This document shows, piece after piece, positions 6,034 to 11,892 of a stretch of DNA of 16,267 nucleotides. The notes beneath the pieces were generated by a model. That model did not search any database and was not told the DNA's origin. It saw only the letters and a program-made list of their open reading frames with translations. Location: positions 1-16,267 of the forward strand of contig JBBQXS010000075.1 of assembly GCA_038209365.1 (NCBI GenBank). The letters run 5' to 3'. Both the position numbers and the translations under genes were made by a program. Source of the stretch: DASQHW01 sp038209365. GTDB lineage: Bacteria > Actinomycetota > Acidimicrobiia > IMCC26256 > PALSA-610. The number at the start of each line of letters is the position of its first letter. The first letter of the stretch is position 1.

Positions 6034-7584
6034 GTGTGGCCGGGAAAGCACGCCGCCGAACGGCCTGACCACCGTGCGTATGTGATGGCCTCTTCCGGGG
6101 AGGCCGTCACATACCGCGAGCTGAACGACCGTTCCAATCAACTCGCACAGCTGTTCTGGGATGCCGGGCTGCGCTTCGGCGACCACATCGCGGTGCTCAT
6201 GGAGAATCGGCGGGAGTTCTTCGAGCCGTGCTGGGCCGCGCAGCGCTCGGGCCTGTTCTTCACATGCATCAACACGCACTTCAACGCCGAAGAAGTCGCG
6301 TACATCGTCGACGACTGCGATGCGCAGGTGCTCGTGGTGAGCGACGCGCTGGCGGACGTCGCGGCCGAGCTCGTGGACCACATGCCGCGCGTCAAGGTCC
6401 GGCTCGCGGTCGGCGCGCCGATCTCGGGCTACGAGCCGTACGAAGACGCGATCGCGCGGTACCCGGCGGAGCCGCTCGCCGAGGAGCTCGAGGGCACGCG
6501 GATGCTGTACTCGTCGGGCACGACCGGGCGGCCCAAGGGCGTCAAGTACAAGATCGAACGCAAGCGCGTCGGCGAGCAGCCACCCGAGATGGGGATGATG
6601 ACCGCGGTGTGGCGCATGGACGAGCACTCCGTGTATCTCTCGCCCGCGCCGCTGTACCACTCCGCGCCGTTGTTCTACTGCATGAGCACGATGCGTCTCG
6701 GTGGTACGTGCATCGTGATGGAGCAGTTCGATCCCGAGGAAGCGCTCGCCGCGATCGAGAAGTCCCACGTGACGCATGCCCAATGGGTGCCGACGATGTT
6801 CGTGCGGATGCTCAAGCTGCCCGAAGACGTGCGAACCAAGTACGACGTCTCCTCCATGAAGGTCGCGATTCACGCCGCCGCGCCGTGCTCGGTCGAGACC
6901 AAGCGCAAGATGATCGACTGGTGGGGACCGGTCATCGACGAGTACTACTCGGCGACCGAGGGAATGGGCGCGACATACATCAATTCGGCGGACTGGCTCG
7001 CCCATCCGGGCTCGGTCGGTCGCACGATGCTCGGCCCGATCCACATCGTCGACGAGAACGGCACGCAGTTGCCGGCCGGCGAGGTCGGCACGGTCTGGTT
7101 CGAGCCCGTAGGGAGCCGCGTCGGGTTCGAGTACCACAAGGACGAAGCAAAGACGTCGGACGCGTTCAACGAGCACGGCTGGTCCACCGTCGGCGACATG
7201 GGCTACCTCGACGAGGACGGGTACCTGTTCCTCACCGATCGCCGCACGTTCATGATCGTGTCGGGAGGCGTGAACATCTATCCGCAGGAGACCGAGAACC
7301 TGCTGATCGAGCATCCGAAGGTCTATGACGTGGCGGTCTTCGGCATCCCCGACGCGGAGATGGGCGAGAAGGTGCACGCGGTCGTGCAGCCGGTGCGGTG
7401 GGACGAGACGGGCCCGGCGCTCGAGCGCGAGCTTCTCGCGTATTGTCGCGAGCACCTCGCGCACTACAAGTGCCCGAAGGCAATCGACTTCGACCGCGAG
7501 CTGCCGCGGGAGCAGACCGGCAAGCTGTACAAGCGCCTGCTCCGCGACCGCTACTGGGGCGACAAGACCACCCGCATCGTGTGA
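6034..7584 (+). CDS. Acyl-CoA synthetase (AMP-forming, FadD-like)
   Basis: ANL-superfamily ligase that activates a carboxylic acid as acyl-AMP and then acyl-CoA. The 516-aa protein has every core motif: P-loop YSSGTTGRPKGV (159-170), YYSATEG (304-310), GDMGYLDEDGYLFLTDR with Asp388 binding the AMP ribose, the hinge region RRTFMIVSGGVNIYP, and the C-terminal catalytic Lys497 in PREQTGKLYKR. The type resembles mycobacterial FadD4-like synthetases; the acid substrate cannot be read from sequence. The GTG at 6034 starts close to the usual N-terminus (PGKHAAERPDHRAYVM). It is 12 nt after the dehydrogenase with no good ribosome site, so translation may depend on the upstream gene. Context suggests one pathway with the dehydrogenase and the kinase downstream. 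Confidence 0.93.
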   Translation: MWPGKHAAERPDHRAYVMASSGEAVTYRELNDRSNQLAQLFWDAGLRFGDHIAVLMENRREFFEPCWAAQRSGLFFTCINTHFNAEEVAYIVDDCDAQVLVVSDALADVAAELVDHMPRVKVRLAVGAPISGYEPYEDAIARYPAEPLAEELEGTRMLYSSGTTGRPKGVKYKIERKRVGEQPPEMGMMTAVWRMDEHSVYLSPAPLYHSAPLFYCMSTMRLGGTCIVMEQFDPEEALAAIEKSHVTHAQWVPTMFVRMLKLPEDVRTKYDVSSMKVAIHAAAPCSVETKRKMIDWWGPVIDEYYSATEGMGATYINSADWLAHPGSVGRTMLGPIHIVDENGTQLPAGEVGTVWFEPVGSRVGFEYHKDEAKTSDAFNEHGWSTVGDMGYLDEDGYLFLTDRRTFMIVSGGVNIYPQETENLLIEHPKVYDVAVFGIPDAEMGEKVHAVVQPVRWDETGPALERELLAYCREHLAHYKCPKAIDFDRELPREQTGKLYKRLLRDRYWGDKTTRIV

Positions 7585-7586
7585 TC

Positions 7587-7633
7587 CTGTTTGCAACTGG
7601 CCGGCCCGGCACGGGCCGTTTCGTTGCAAACAG
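7587..7633 (+). other. 47-bp nested perfect hairpin between two genes
   Basis: The outer arms CTGTTTGCAAC (7587-7597) and GTTGCAAACAG (7623-7633) are an 11-bp perfect inverted repeat. Inside is a second perfect stem, CGGCCCG (7602-7608) and CGGGCCG (7612-7618), with a GCA loop. The two stems are separated by a 4/4-nt internal loop. There is no U-tract, and the right arm ends directly at the ribosome site of the kinase (GAGGAGGG, 7633-7640). It could be an attenuator, an RNA processing or stability element, or a protein-binding dyad (the AT-richer outer arms stand out). Confidence 0.75.
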
Positions 7634-7642
7634 AGGAGGGCG

Positions 7643-8371
7643 GTGGAGCCGGGGAAGCTGGTCGCCTCCGGGCGAGACGGCGAAATCTTCGAATTCGGGC
7701 CAGGTCTCGTCCTGCGCAAGACCCGCGACGGCCGCTCCCTCGAGCGAGAGGCCCGCACTCTGGAGTACATGGAGGCGCACGGCTATCCCGTGCCGCATGT
7801 CGAAGCGGTGCGCGCGGGCGGCACCGAGATCGTGATGGAACGTCTCGTGGGCCCGATGATGATGGACGCGATGATGAAGGGTCCGCGCCCGCTGTTCGCG
7901 AACGCGCGGTTGCTCGCCGATCTGCACGACCAGCTGCACGAGATACCGGCGCCCGACTGGCTGCCCGCGATCGACCACGGCGCGGGCGCCGACCGCGTGC
8001 TGCACCTCGACCTGCACCCGATGAACGTGATGATGACGCCGCGGGGCCCGGTCGTCATCGACTGGCCCAACGCGGCCCGCGGCAACCCGCTCACGGACGT
8101 GGGATTCACCTATGTGCTCCTCACGTGCCCGGACATGCCCGCACCCTGGATCGTGCGCACGCTCGTGCAACCGTTCCGCCTCGCGATCGCCAAGGTGTTC
8201 GTCCGCCGCTATCGCGGGCCGGCGCTCGCGGGGGCCATCGTGCACGCGGCCGAGCTGAAGCGCCTCGACAGGAACATGGCGCCGAACGAGCTCGCGAAGA
8301 TCCGCCGGCTCGAGCGCCGCATGAGGCGGAAGGCCGGCGCCGCGGGGATCGCGGGGAAGGCGCCGGGATGA
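7643..8371 (+). CDS. APH-family small-molecule kinase (phosphotransferase)
   Basis: Protein-kinase-like phosphotransferase of 242 aa. Kinase landmarks are all present: ATP-anchoring Lys26 (VLRKTRDG) with Glu35 (EREARTLEYM), the catalytic loop HLDLHPMNVM with Asp123 and Asn128, and the metal-binding Asp140 in VVIDWPNA. It is shorter than typical aminoglycoside or choline kinases (about 300 aa) and ends in a basic, Arg/Lys/Ala-rich tail. The substrate is unknown, and nothing indicates antibiotic resistance in particular. The GTG at 7643 has a good ribosome site (GAGGAGGG) directly after a 47-bp hairpin. Cotranscription with the upstream CoA ligase is likely unless that hairpin terminates. The stop codon lies in the stem of a terminator. 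Confidence 0.85.
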   Translation: MEPGKLVASGRDGEIFEFGPGLVLRKTRDGRSLEREARTLEYMEAHGYPVPHVEAVRAGGTEIVMERLVGPMMMDAMMKGPRPLFANARLLADLHDQLHEIPAPDWLPAIDHGAGADRVLHLDLHPMNVMMTPRGPVVIDWPNAARGNPLTDVGFTYVLLTCPDMPAPWIVRTLVQPFRLAIAKVFVRRYRGPALAGAIVHAAELKRLDRNMAPNELAKIRRLERRMRRKAGAAGIAGKAPG

Positions 8372-8398
8372 CGGTTCCCCCCGGATACCGTCATCCCG
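8364..8398 (+). terminator. Terminator-like hairpin overlapping the kinase stop codon
   Basis: CGGGATGACGGT (8364-8375) and ACCGTCATCCCG (8387-8398) form a perfect 12-bp stem with an 11-nt loop. The stem contains the kinase TGA (8369-8371). No U-run follows, as is common for hairpin terminators in high-GC actinobacteria. It probably ends the dehydrogenase-ligase-kinase transcript before pyrE. Confidence 0.65.
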
Positions 8399-8420
8399 CG
8401 CCATTCGCTTCCGAGCCGAG

Positions 8421-8437
8421 CCCGTGCAGAGCACGGG
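8421..8437. other. Short perfect hairpin upstream of pyrE promoter
   Basis: CCCGTGC (8421-8427) and GCACGGG (8431-8437) pair perfectly around AGA. The hairpin lies between the kinase terminator and the pyrE -10. It may be a second terminator stem; no other role is evident. Confidence 0.35.
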
Positions 8438-8519
8438 ACGGCCGGCGCGGTGTTCTCCCCATTCCGCGGCCCGAACCGTAGGTGGGCGCCTTCCACGCCG
8501 TCAACGGGGAGCCGGGCGG

Positions 8520-8525
8520 TACCGT
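8520..8525 (+). promoter_or_regulatory. pyrE leaderless promoter -10 element
   Basis: TACCGT is followed by 7 nt and the ATG at 8533. This spacing predicts transcription starting at the ATG and decides the pyrE start in favour of 8533 over the in-frame GTG at 8482. Confidence 0.5.
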
Positions 8526-8532
8526 CCCGGCC

Positions 8533-9081
8533 ATGGAACGCGCGGACCGCACCGACCTCGCGCGGCGGATCCATTCCGCCGCGCACCTCACCGGAACGTT
8601 CACCCTGCGGTCGGGCGCCGTCAGCCACGAATACTTCGACAAGTACCGCTTCGAGTCCGATCCGGCACTGCTGCGCGCGATCGCCGAGGCGGCCGCGGAC
8701 CTGGTTCCTGCCGGGATCGACGCCTTGGCGGGTCTCGAGCTCGGTGGCGTCCCGCTCGCAACCATGCTGAGCCAGGTGGCGAACCTGCCCGTCGTGTTCG
8801 TGCGCAAGCAGGCGAAGACCTATGGCACGTGCCGGCTCGCGGAGGGCGGCGACATCGACGGGCGGCGCCTGTGCATCATCGAGGACGTCGTGACCTCAGG
8901 TGGCGCGGTGCTCGACGCGGCCGCCGAGCTCCGCGGGCGGGGCGCCGAGCTGGGACCGGTCCTGTGTGTCATCGACCGCGAGGCAGGCGGCGCCGAGAAG
9001 CTCGCGATCGAGGGGCTCACCCTGCATGCGCTCTACACCATGACCGAGCTGAACGCTGCGGTGGCCGGCGGTCAGGATTGA
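8533..9081 (+). CDS. pyrE: Orotate phosphoribosyltransferase
   Basis: Transfers a phosphoribosyl group from PRPP to orotate to make OMP in pyrimidine biosynthesis. The 182-aa protein carries the PRPP-binding signature IIEDVVTSGGAVLDAAAELR (acidic pair Glu-Asp, then TSGG), the flexible-loop lysines in VFVRKQAKTYGT, and an N-terminal TGTFTLRSGAVSHEYFDKYR typical of the short actinobacterial and archaeal PyrE type. The ATG at 8533 is preceded by TACCGT with 7-nt spacing, so a leaderless mRNA is likely. Starting at the GTG at 8482 would add 17 residues of unconvincing composition. Other pyrimidine genes are not nearby. The 3' end overlaps the convergent lipoprotein gene by 10 bp. Confidence 0.92.
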   Translation: MERADRTDLARRIHSAAHLTGTFTLRSGAVSHEYFDKYRFESDPALLRAIAEAAADLVPAGIDALAGLELGGVPLATMLSQVANLPVVFVRKQAKTYGTCRLAEGGDIDGRRLCIIEDVVTSGGAVLDAAAELRGRGAELGPVLCVIDREAGGAEKLAIEGLTLHALYTMTELNAAVAGGQD

Positions 9082-9353
9082 GGCGGTGAAGGCGACGGCT
9101 TGTTGACGCCACATTGCGCGAGCAGCTCGCGCGTCCGCTGTCGCTCCCGTTCCGTCGGCTCGGAGCGCGAGCCGAGCTGCTGTCCGTCGAAGGTGCGTTC
9201 CAACCCGGCGGTGACACATTGCGCCTGTGCCGCAGGGACGCCCGCGCGTTCCAGCTCGCGTTCCAACCTTCGGGTGTCATAACCCGACTGCGCGCACCCA
9301 CCAAGCACCACGCTTGTCGCGAATGCAAGGATCGCCGGCGGAACGAGTCGCAC
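9072..9353 (-). CDS. Small secreted lipoprotein, hypothetical (93 aa)
   Basis: The N-terminus is a lipoprotein signal peptide: a hydrophobic stretch (VPPAILAFATSVVLGGC) with lipobox LGGC, placing the lipidated Cys at about residue 20. The mature part of about 73 residues is charged and helical (DTRRLERELERAGVPAAQAQ). It has two further cysteines, in QCVTAGLE and LLAQCGV, that could form a disulfide; a pair placed like this is seen in small extracytoplasmic actinobacterial proteins. I do not recognise a named family. The GTG at 9353 is favoured by TACCCT (9365-9360) 6 nt upstream, as for a leaderless mRNA. It converges on pyrE (10-bp overlap) and diverges from the cobalamin riboswitch transcript. 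A link to cobalamin uptake is possible from position only. Confidence 0.75.
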   Translation of the reverse strand: MRLVPPAILAFATSVVLGGCAQSGYDTRRLERELERAGVPAAQAQCVTAGLERTFDGQQLGSRSEPTERERQRTRELLAQCGVNKPSPSPPQS

Positions 9354-9359
9354 GGATCG

Positions 9360-9365
9360 AGGGTA
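9360..9365 (-). promoter_or_regulatory. Lipoprotein leaderless promoter -10 element
   Basis: On the minus strand TACCCT (9365-9360) is followed by 6 nt and the GTG at 9353. It lies back to back with the plus-strand TAGCTT at 9371-9376, so the two promoters share their upstream DNA. Confidence 0.45.
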
Positions 9366-9370
9366 CGCGG

Positions 9371-9376
9371 TAGCTT
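9371..9376 (+). promoter_or_regulatory. -10 element for the cob operon leader
   Basis: TAGCTT is the only TANNNT hexamer on the plus strand between the lipoprotein start codon and the riboswitch core. It would start transcription near 9383, at the 5' side of the riboswitch. No clear -35 is seen. Confidence 0.4.
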
Positions 9377-9482
9377 CCGTCGCAACCGAACGCGCAAGCG
9401 AAGCCGGTGCGAACCCGGCGCTGTCCCGCAACTGTGATGTCAATCGCACGCAGAGAAGCGTGCGGTGACGAGCCAGGTCGCC
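9377..9482 (+). ncRNA. Cobalamin riboswitch
   Basis: The conserved core is present. The stem GCCGG (9403-9407)/CCGGC (9415-9419) encloses the TGCGAAC loop, followed by the hallmark GTCCCGCAACTGTGA (9422-9436). A peripheral stem CGCACGC/GCGTGCG (9445-9464) follows, then the 3' box GAGCCAGGTCGCC (9470-9482). These match the AdoCbl/B12-sensing riboswitch family (B12 box region). The 5' boundary is approximate, because I could not place the closing stem with certainty. It precedes cobO and should reduce expression of the whole cob operon when cobalamin is plentiful. Confidence 0.88.
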
Positions 9483-9486
9483 TTGC

Positions 9487-9514
9487 TCCTCGGCAACGAG
9501 CCAGCTCTCGAGGA
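9487..9514 (+). promoter_or_regulatory. Putative ribosome-site-sequestering hairpin (riboswitch expression platform)
   Basis: TCCTCG (9487-9492) is perfectly complementary to CGAGGA (9509-9514), and the latter overlaps the cobO ribosome site AGGAAGGG (9511-9518). Formation of this stem would hide the site and block translation, as expected of a translational B12 riboswitch. The pairing is seen; the regulatory role is inferred. Confidence 0.5.
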
Positions 9515-9525
9515 AGGGCCGCGTC

Positions 9526-10095
9526 GTGAGCACGAACCAGCCGCCCGAGGCGCACCAACTGCCGGAGCGCCCGCAACGCGCGACGTCGATCGTGCTCGTG
9601 CACACCGGCGACGGGAAGGGCAAGTCGACCGCGGCATTCGGCATGCTGATGCGTGCGGTCGCGCGCGGATGGCACGTGGCCGTCGTCCAGTTCTTGAAGT
9701 CGGGCGAGTGGCGCACCGGCGAGGAGAAGCTCGGCAAGGAGCTCGGCGTCGATTGGTGGTCGATCGGCGAGGGTTTCACGTGGGATTCGAGCGACCTGAC
9801 CCTTGACGCCGCGATCGCCAAGGAGGCATGGAACCACGCACGCGCCGTGATCGAAGCCGGTGCGCACGAGCTCGTGGTGCTGGACGAGATCAGCTACCCG
9901 ATGAATTGGGGCTGGATCGACACCGACGAGGTCACTTCCGTGATTCGCGGTCGTCCCGGACGAGTGAACATCGTTGCCACCGGCCGCGACGTTCCCGAGG
10001 CGCTGATCGACGTTGCCGACACGGTGACCGAGATGCGCAAGGTGAAGCACGCATACGACCGAGGCGTCGTTGCCAAGAAGGGCCTCGACTATTGA
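9526..10095 (+). CDS. cobO: Corrinoid adenosyltransferase CobO (BtuR/CobA type)
   Basis: Transfers the 5'-deoxyadenosyl group of ATP to cob(I)alamin precursors, giving the adenosylated corrinoids used by the downstream enzymes. The 189-aa protein has the CobA/CobO P-loop GDGKGKST (28-35), the strand VVQFLKSGEW, the acidic pair in VVLDEISYPMNWGW (Asp120-Glu121), and the C-terminal VKHAYDRGVVAKKGLDY typical of the family. The GTG at 9526 follows AGGAAGGG by a normal spacing and lies about 45 nt after the riboswitch core. Its TGA overlaps the cbiZ ATG (TGATG), starting a chain of overlapping genes. This is the first gene of the riboswitch-controlled operon. Confidence 0.95.
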   Translation: MSTNQPPEAHQLPERPQRATSIVLVHTGDGKGKSTAAFGMLMRAVARGWHVAVVQFLKSGEWRTGEEKLGKELGVDWWSIGEGFTWDSSDLTLDAAIAKEAWNHARAVIEAGAHELVVLDEISYPMNWGWIDTDEVTSVIRGRPGRVNIVATGRDVPEALIDVADTVTEMRKVKHAYDRGVVAKKGLDY

Positions 10096-10697
10096 TGCGT
10101 GATGTACGCGACGTGCGGGAAGTCCGCGTCTGGCGCTTCGAGGCGCCGCAGCTGTGCATCTCCTCCGCGCCCGTTGGCGGAGGCATCGGGTTGCGCTCAT
10201 GGATCATCAATGCCCAAGTCCCGATCGACTACGCGCGCACGGACCTCGAGGCGCACGTCCGCGAGCTCGCGACCATGCACGGCTGTGAGGGCCCCGGCGT
10301 AGGGATGCTCACGGCGGCCGACGTCCGCGACGCGTCGATTGCGGAAGAAGACGCCATCGAGGTGTGCGCGACGGTCGGTGTGACCCTGCCGACCTGGGCG
10401 GCCGCCGACGACGGCGAGGTGAGGCCATGGCGACCCGGAACCATCAACGTCGTCGCGCAGGTTCCGGTGCGCCTATCGGACGCGGCGCTGGTGAACGCCG
10501 TGATGACGATGACCGAGGCGAAAGCTCAGGCGCTGTTCGAAGCCGGCGTACCGGGTACCGGCACCGCCAGCGACGCGCTCTGCGTCGCGTGCAACCCGCA
10601 TGGCACCGTCGAAGCCTTCGCGGGGCCACGTTCGCGTGTCGGCGCGCCGCTCGCCCGTGCGGTCCACGCTGCGGTCCGGCGCGGAGTGCGCCGGTGA
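10095..10697 (+). CDS. cbiZ: Adenosylcobinamide amidohydrolase CbiZ
   Basis: Hydrolyses the aminopropanol amide of adenosylcobinamide (and, in characterised enzymes, some cobamides such as pseudocobalamin) to adenosylcobyric acid. It therefore feeds salvaged corrinoids back to CobD/CbiB. The 200-aa protein shows the family core: GTINVVAQVPVRLSDAALVN, the MTEAKAQALFEAG helix, then GTGTASDALCVAC (154-166) and FAGPRSRVGAPLARAVHAAV near the C-terminus. An N-terminal beta-rich part contains a GGGIGLRSWIINAQV stretch matching the usual opening. The ATG at 10095 shares its A with the cobO TGA. The cobU GTG overlaps its own TGA. Family assignment is by motif recall; substrate range cannot be read from sequence. 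Confidence 0.85.
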   Translation: MRDVRDVREVRVWRFEAPQLCISSAPVGGGIGLRSWIINAQVPIDYARTDLEAHVRELATMHGCEGPGVGMLTAADVRDASIAEEDAIEVCATVGVTLPTWAAADDGEVRPWRPGTINVVAQVPVRLSDAALVNAVMTMTEAKAQALFEAGVPGTGTASDALCVACNPHGTVEAFAGPRSRVGAPLARAVHAAVRRGVRR

Positions 10698-11185
10698 TCA
10701 CGCTCGTGCTCGGCGGCACCCGTTCGGGGAAGTCGGAGGTCGCGCAACGGCTCGCGGCCGCGGGCGGCGGGCCGGTCACCGTCCTGGCGACCGCCGCACC
10801 CGGTGACGACACCGACTTCGCGGCCCGCGTCGCCGCGCACCGCTCCTGCCGGCCGCCGGATTGGACGACGAACGAGGAGCCCCACGACGTTGCCGGCGCG
10901 CTCGTCCGGATCGACGGCACGGTGCTGCTCGACGCGCTCGGCACCTGGATCGCGAACGCGTCCGAGTTCTCGGTCGACGTCCCGGGACTGTGCGACGCCC
11001 TCGGACGGCGGGCCGGCGACACGATCGTCGTCTCCGACGAGGTCGGGCTCTCGGTGCACCCGACGACCGAGAGCGGCCGCCGTTTCGTCGACGCGGTCGG
11101 ATCATGCAACCGTGCGGTTGCAGCAATTTCGGACCGGGTGGTGCTCGTCGTGGCCGGGCGGACACTCGAGCTCGACGGCACCTGA
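10694..11185 (+). CDS. cobU: Adenosylcobinamide kinase / adenosylcobinamide-phosphate guanylyltransferase CobU
   Basis: Bifunctional enzyme that phosphorylates adenosylcobinamide with a nucleoside triphosphate and then attaches GMP to give AdoCbi-GDP. The 163-aa protein has the P-loop GGTRSGKS (7-14), a His49 in AAHRSCRPPDWTTNEEP that matches the guanylylated histidine of the family, LLDALGTWIAN in the place of the usual DCLTLWLTN, and SDEVGLSVHP where NEVGxGIVP is common. It is slightly shorter than the typical 170-180 aa, with a short C-terminus. The substitutions in the third and fourth motifs are mild departures. The GTG at 10694 overlaps the cbiZ TGA (GTGA), and the stop overlaps the cobS ATG (TGATG). 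Confidence 0.9.
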   Translation: MITLVLGGTRSGKSEVAQRLAAAGGGPVTVLATAAPGDDTDFAARVAAHRSCRPPDWTTNEEPHDVAGALVRIDGTVLLDALGTWIANASEFSVDVPGLCDALGRRAGDTIVVSDEVGLSVHPTTESGRRFVDAVGSCNRAVAAISDRVVLVVAGRTLELDGT

Positions 11186-11892
11186 TGCGCGACGCGCTCG
11201 GGCTGCTCACGACGTTCGGTCGCCGGGGCGGTGGTGGTCGCATCCACGCACGCTCGTTGTCGTGGTTCCCTCTCGTCGGCGCCGGGCTGGGCCTGCTCGT
11301 CGGGGCTGCGTGGTGGGGCGCGCAGCAATGGTGGCCGCGAGCGGTCGCCGCCGGTTTGGTGCTCCTCGTCGACGCGGGGTGTACGGGACTGTTGCACTTC
11401 GACGGGCTTGCCGACGCCGCCGACGGGCTGCTGCCACATGCCGCGCCCGAACGCCGGCTGGCAATCATGCGCACGCCCGACGTCGGCGCGTTCGGTGTGA
11501 GCACCGTCGCGATCGTCGTCGTGCTGCAAGCGGCGGCGCTCGCGTCCCGCCCCGCGAGTGTGTTGCTGCTCGTCGCGATCTGGTGCGCAGCTCGCGCCGT
11601 CGTCGCGGCCGTACCAGCCCTGTTGCCGTACGCGCGCGATACCGGTATCGCGACGCCGTTGCTCGACGGTGCGCCGGTGTGGCCCGCACTTGCGTTGCTT
11701 CCCGCGGTCGCGGTCGCGACGGTCGCCGACGGTTATCCGGGCGGTGCGGCGGTGGGTGCCGCGATCCTCGCCGGCGCAGGGACCGTCGCGTTTGCGATGC
11801 GGCGCATCGGCGGGTTCACGGGCGACGTCCTCGGCGCCGCGATCGTGCTCGCGGAGACCGCCGGCCTCGTCGTGGCGGCGGCGCGGTGGTGA
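11185..11892 (+). CDS. cobS: Adenosylcobinamide-GDP ribazoletransferase (cobalamin synthase) CobS
   Basis: Membrane enzyme joining AdoCbi-GDP with alpha-ribazole (or its phosphate) to form cobalamin (phosphate). The 235-aa protein is strongly hydrophobic, with about six or seven predicted membrane segments, for example WFPLVGAGLGLLVGAAWW, VLLLVAIWCAARAVVAAV and the C-terminal VLGAAIVLAETAGLVVAA. The signature LLHFDGLADAADGLLP (69-84, Asp-rich, metal binding) and the late GGFTGDVLGA (209-218) are conserved. It starts ATG 11185 overlapping the cobU stop by one base, and its TGA overlaps the GTG start of cobD, so it is translationally coupled on both sides. Confidence 0.94.
   Translation: MRDALGLLTTFGRRGGGGRIHARSLSWFPLVGAGLGLLVGAAWWGAQQWWPRAVAAGLVLLVDAGCTGLLHFDGLADAADGLLPHAAPERRLAIMRTPDVGAFGVSTVAIVVVLQAAALASRPASVLLLVAIWCAARAVVAAVPALLPYARDTGIATPLLDGAPVWPALALLPAVAVATVADGYPGGAAVGAAILAGAGTVAFAMRRIGGFTGDVLGAAIVLAETAGLVVAAARW

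Noticed and set aside
4921..7770. A 949-codon open frame on the minus strand, opposite the alcohol dehydrogenase and acyl-CoA synthetase.
   Set aside because: It is a shadow caused by G/C-rich third positions. The plus-strand genes have all catalytic motifs and ribosome sites, while the antisense product is a low-information, Arg/His/Asp/Val-rich sequence with no domain.
7643..8371. The APH-family gene as an aminoglycoside-resistance determinant.
   Set aside because: Only general kinase motifs are visible, the protein is short, and the gene sits with metabolic enzymes without any mobile element.
9354..9821. N-terminal extension of the lipoprotein frame across the riboswitch and cobO.
   Set aside because: The lipobox, the -10 at 9365-9360 and the GTG at 9353 place the true start after the riboswitch region; the extension is antisense to cobO.
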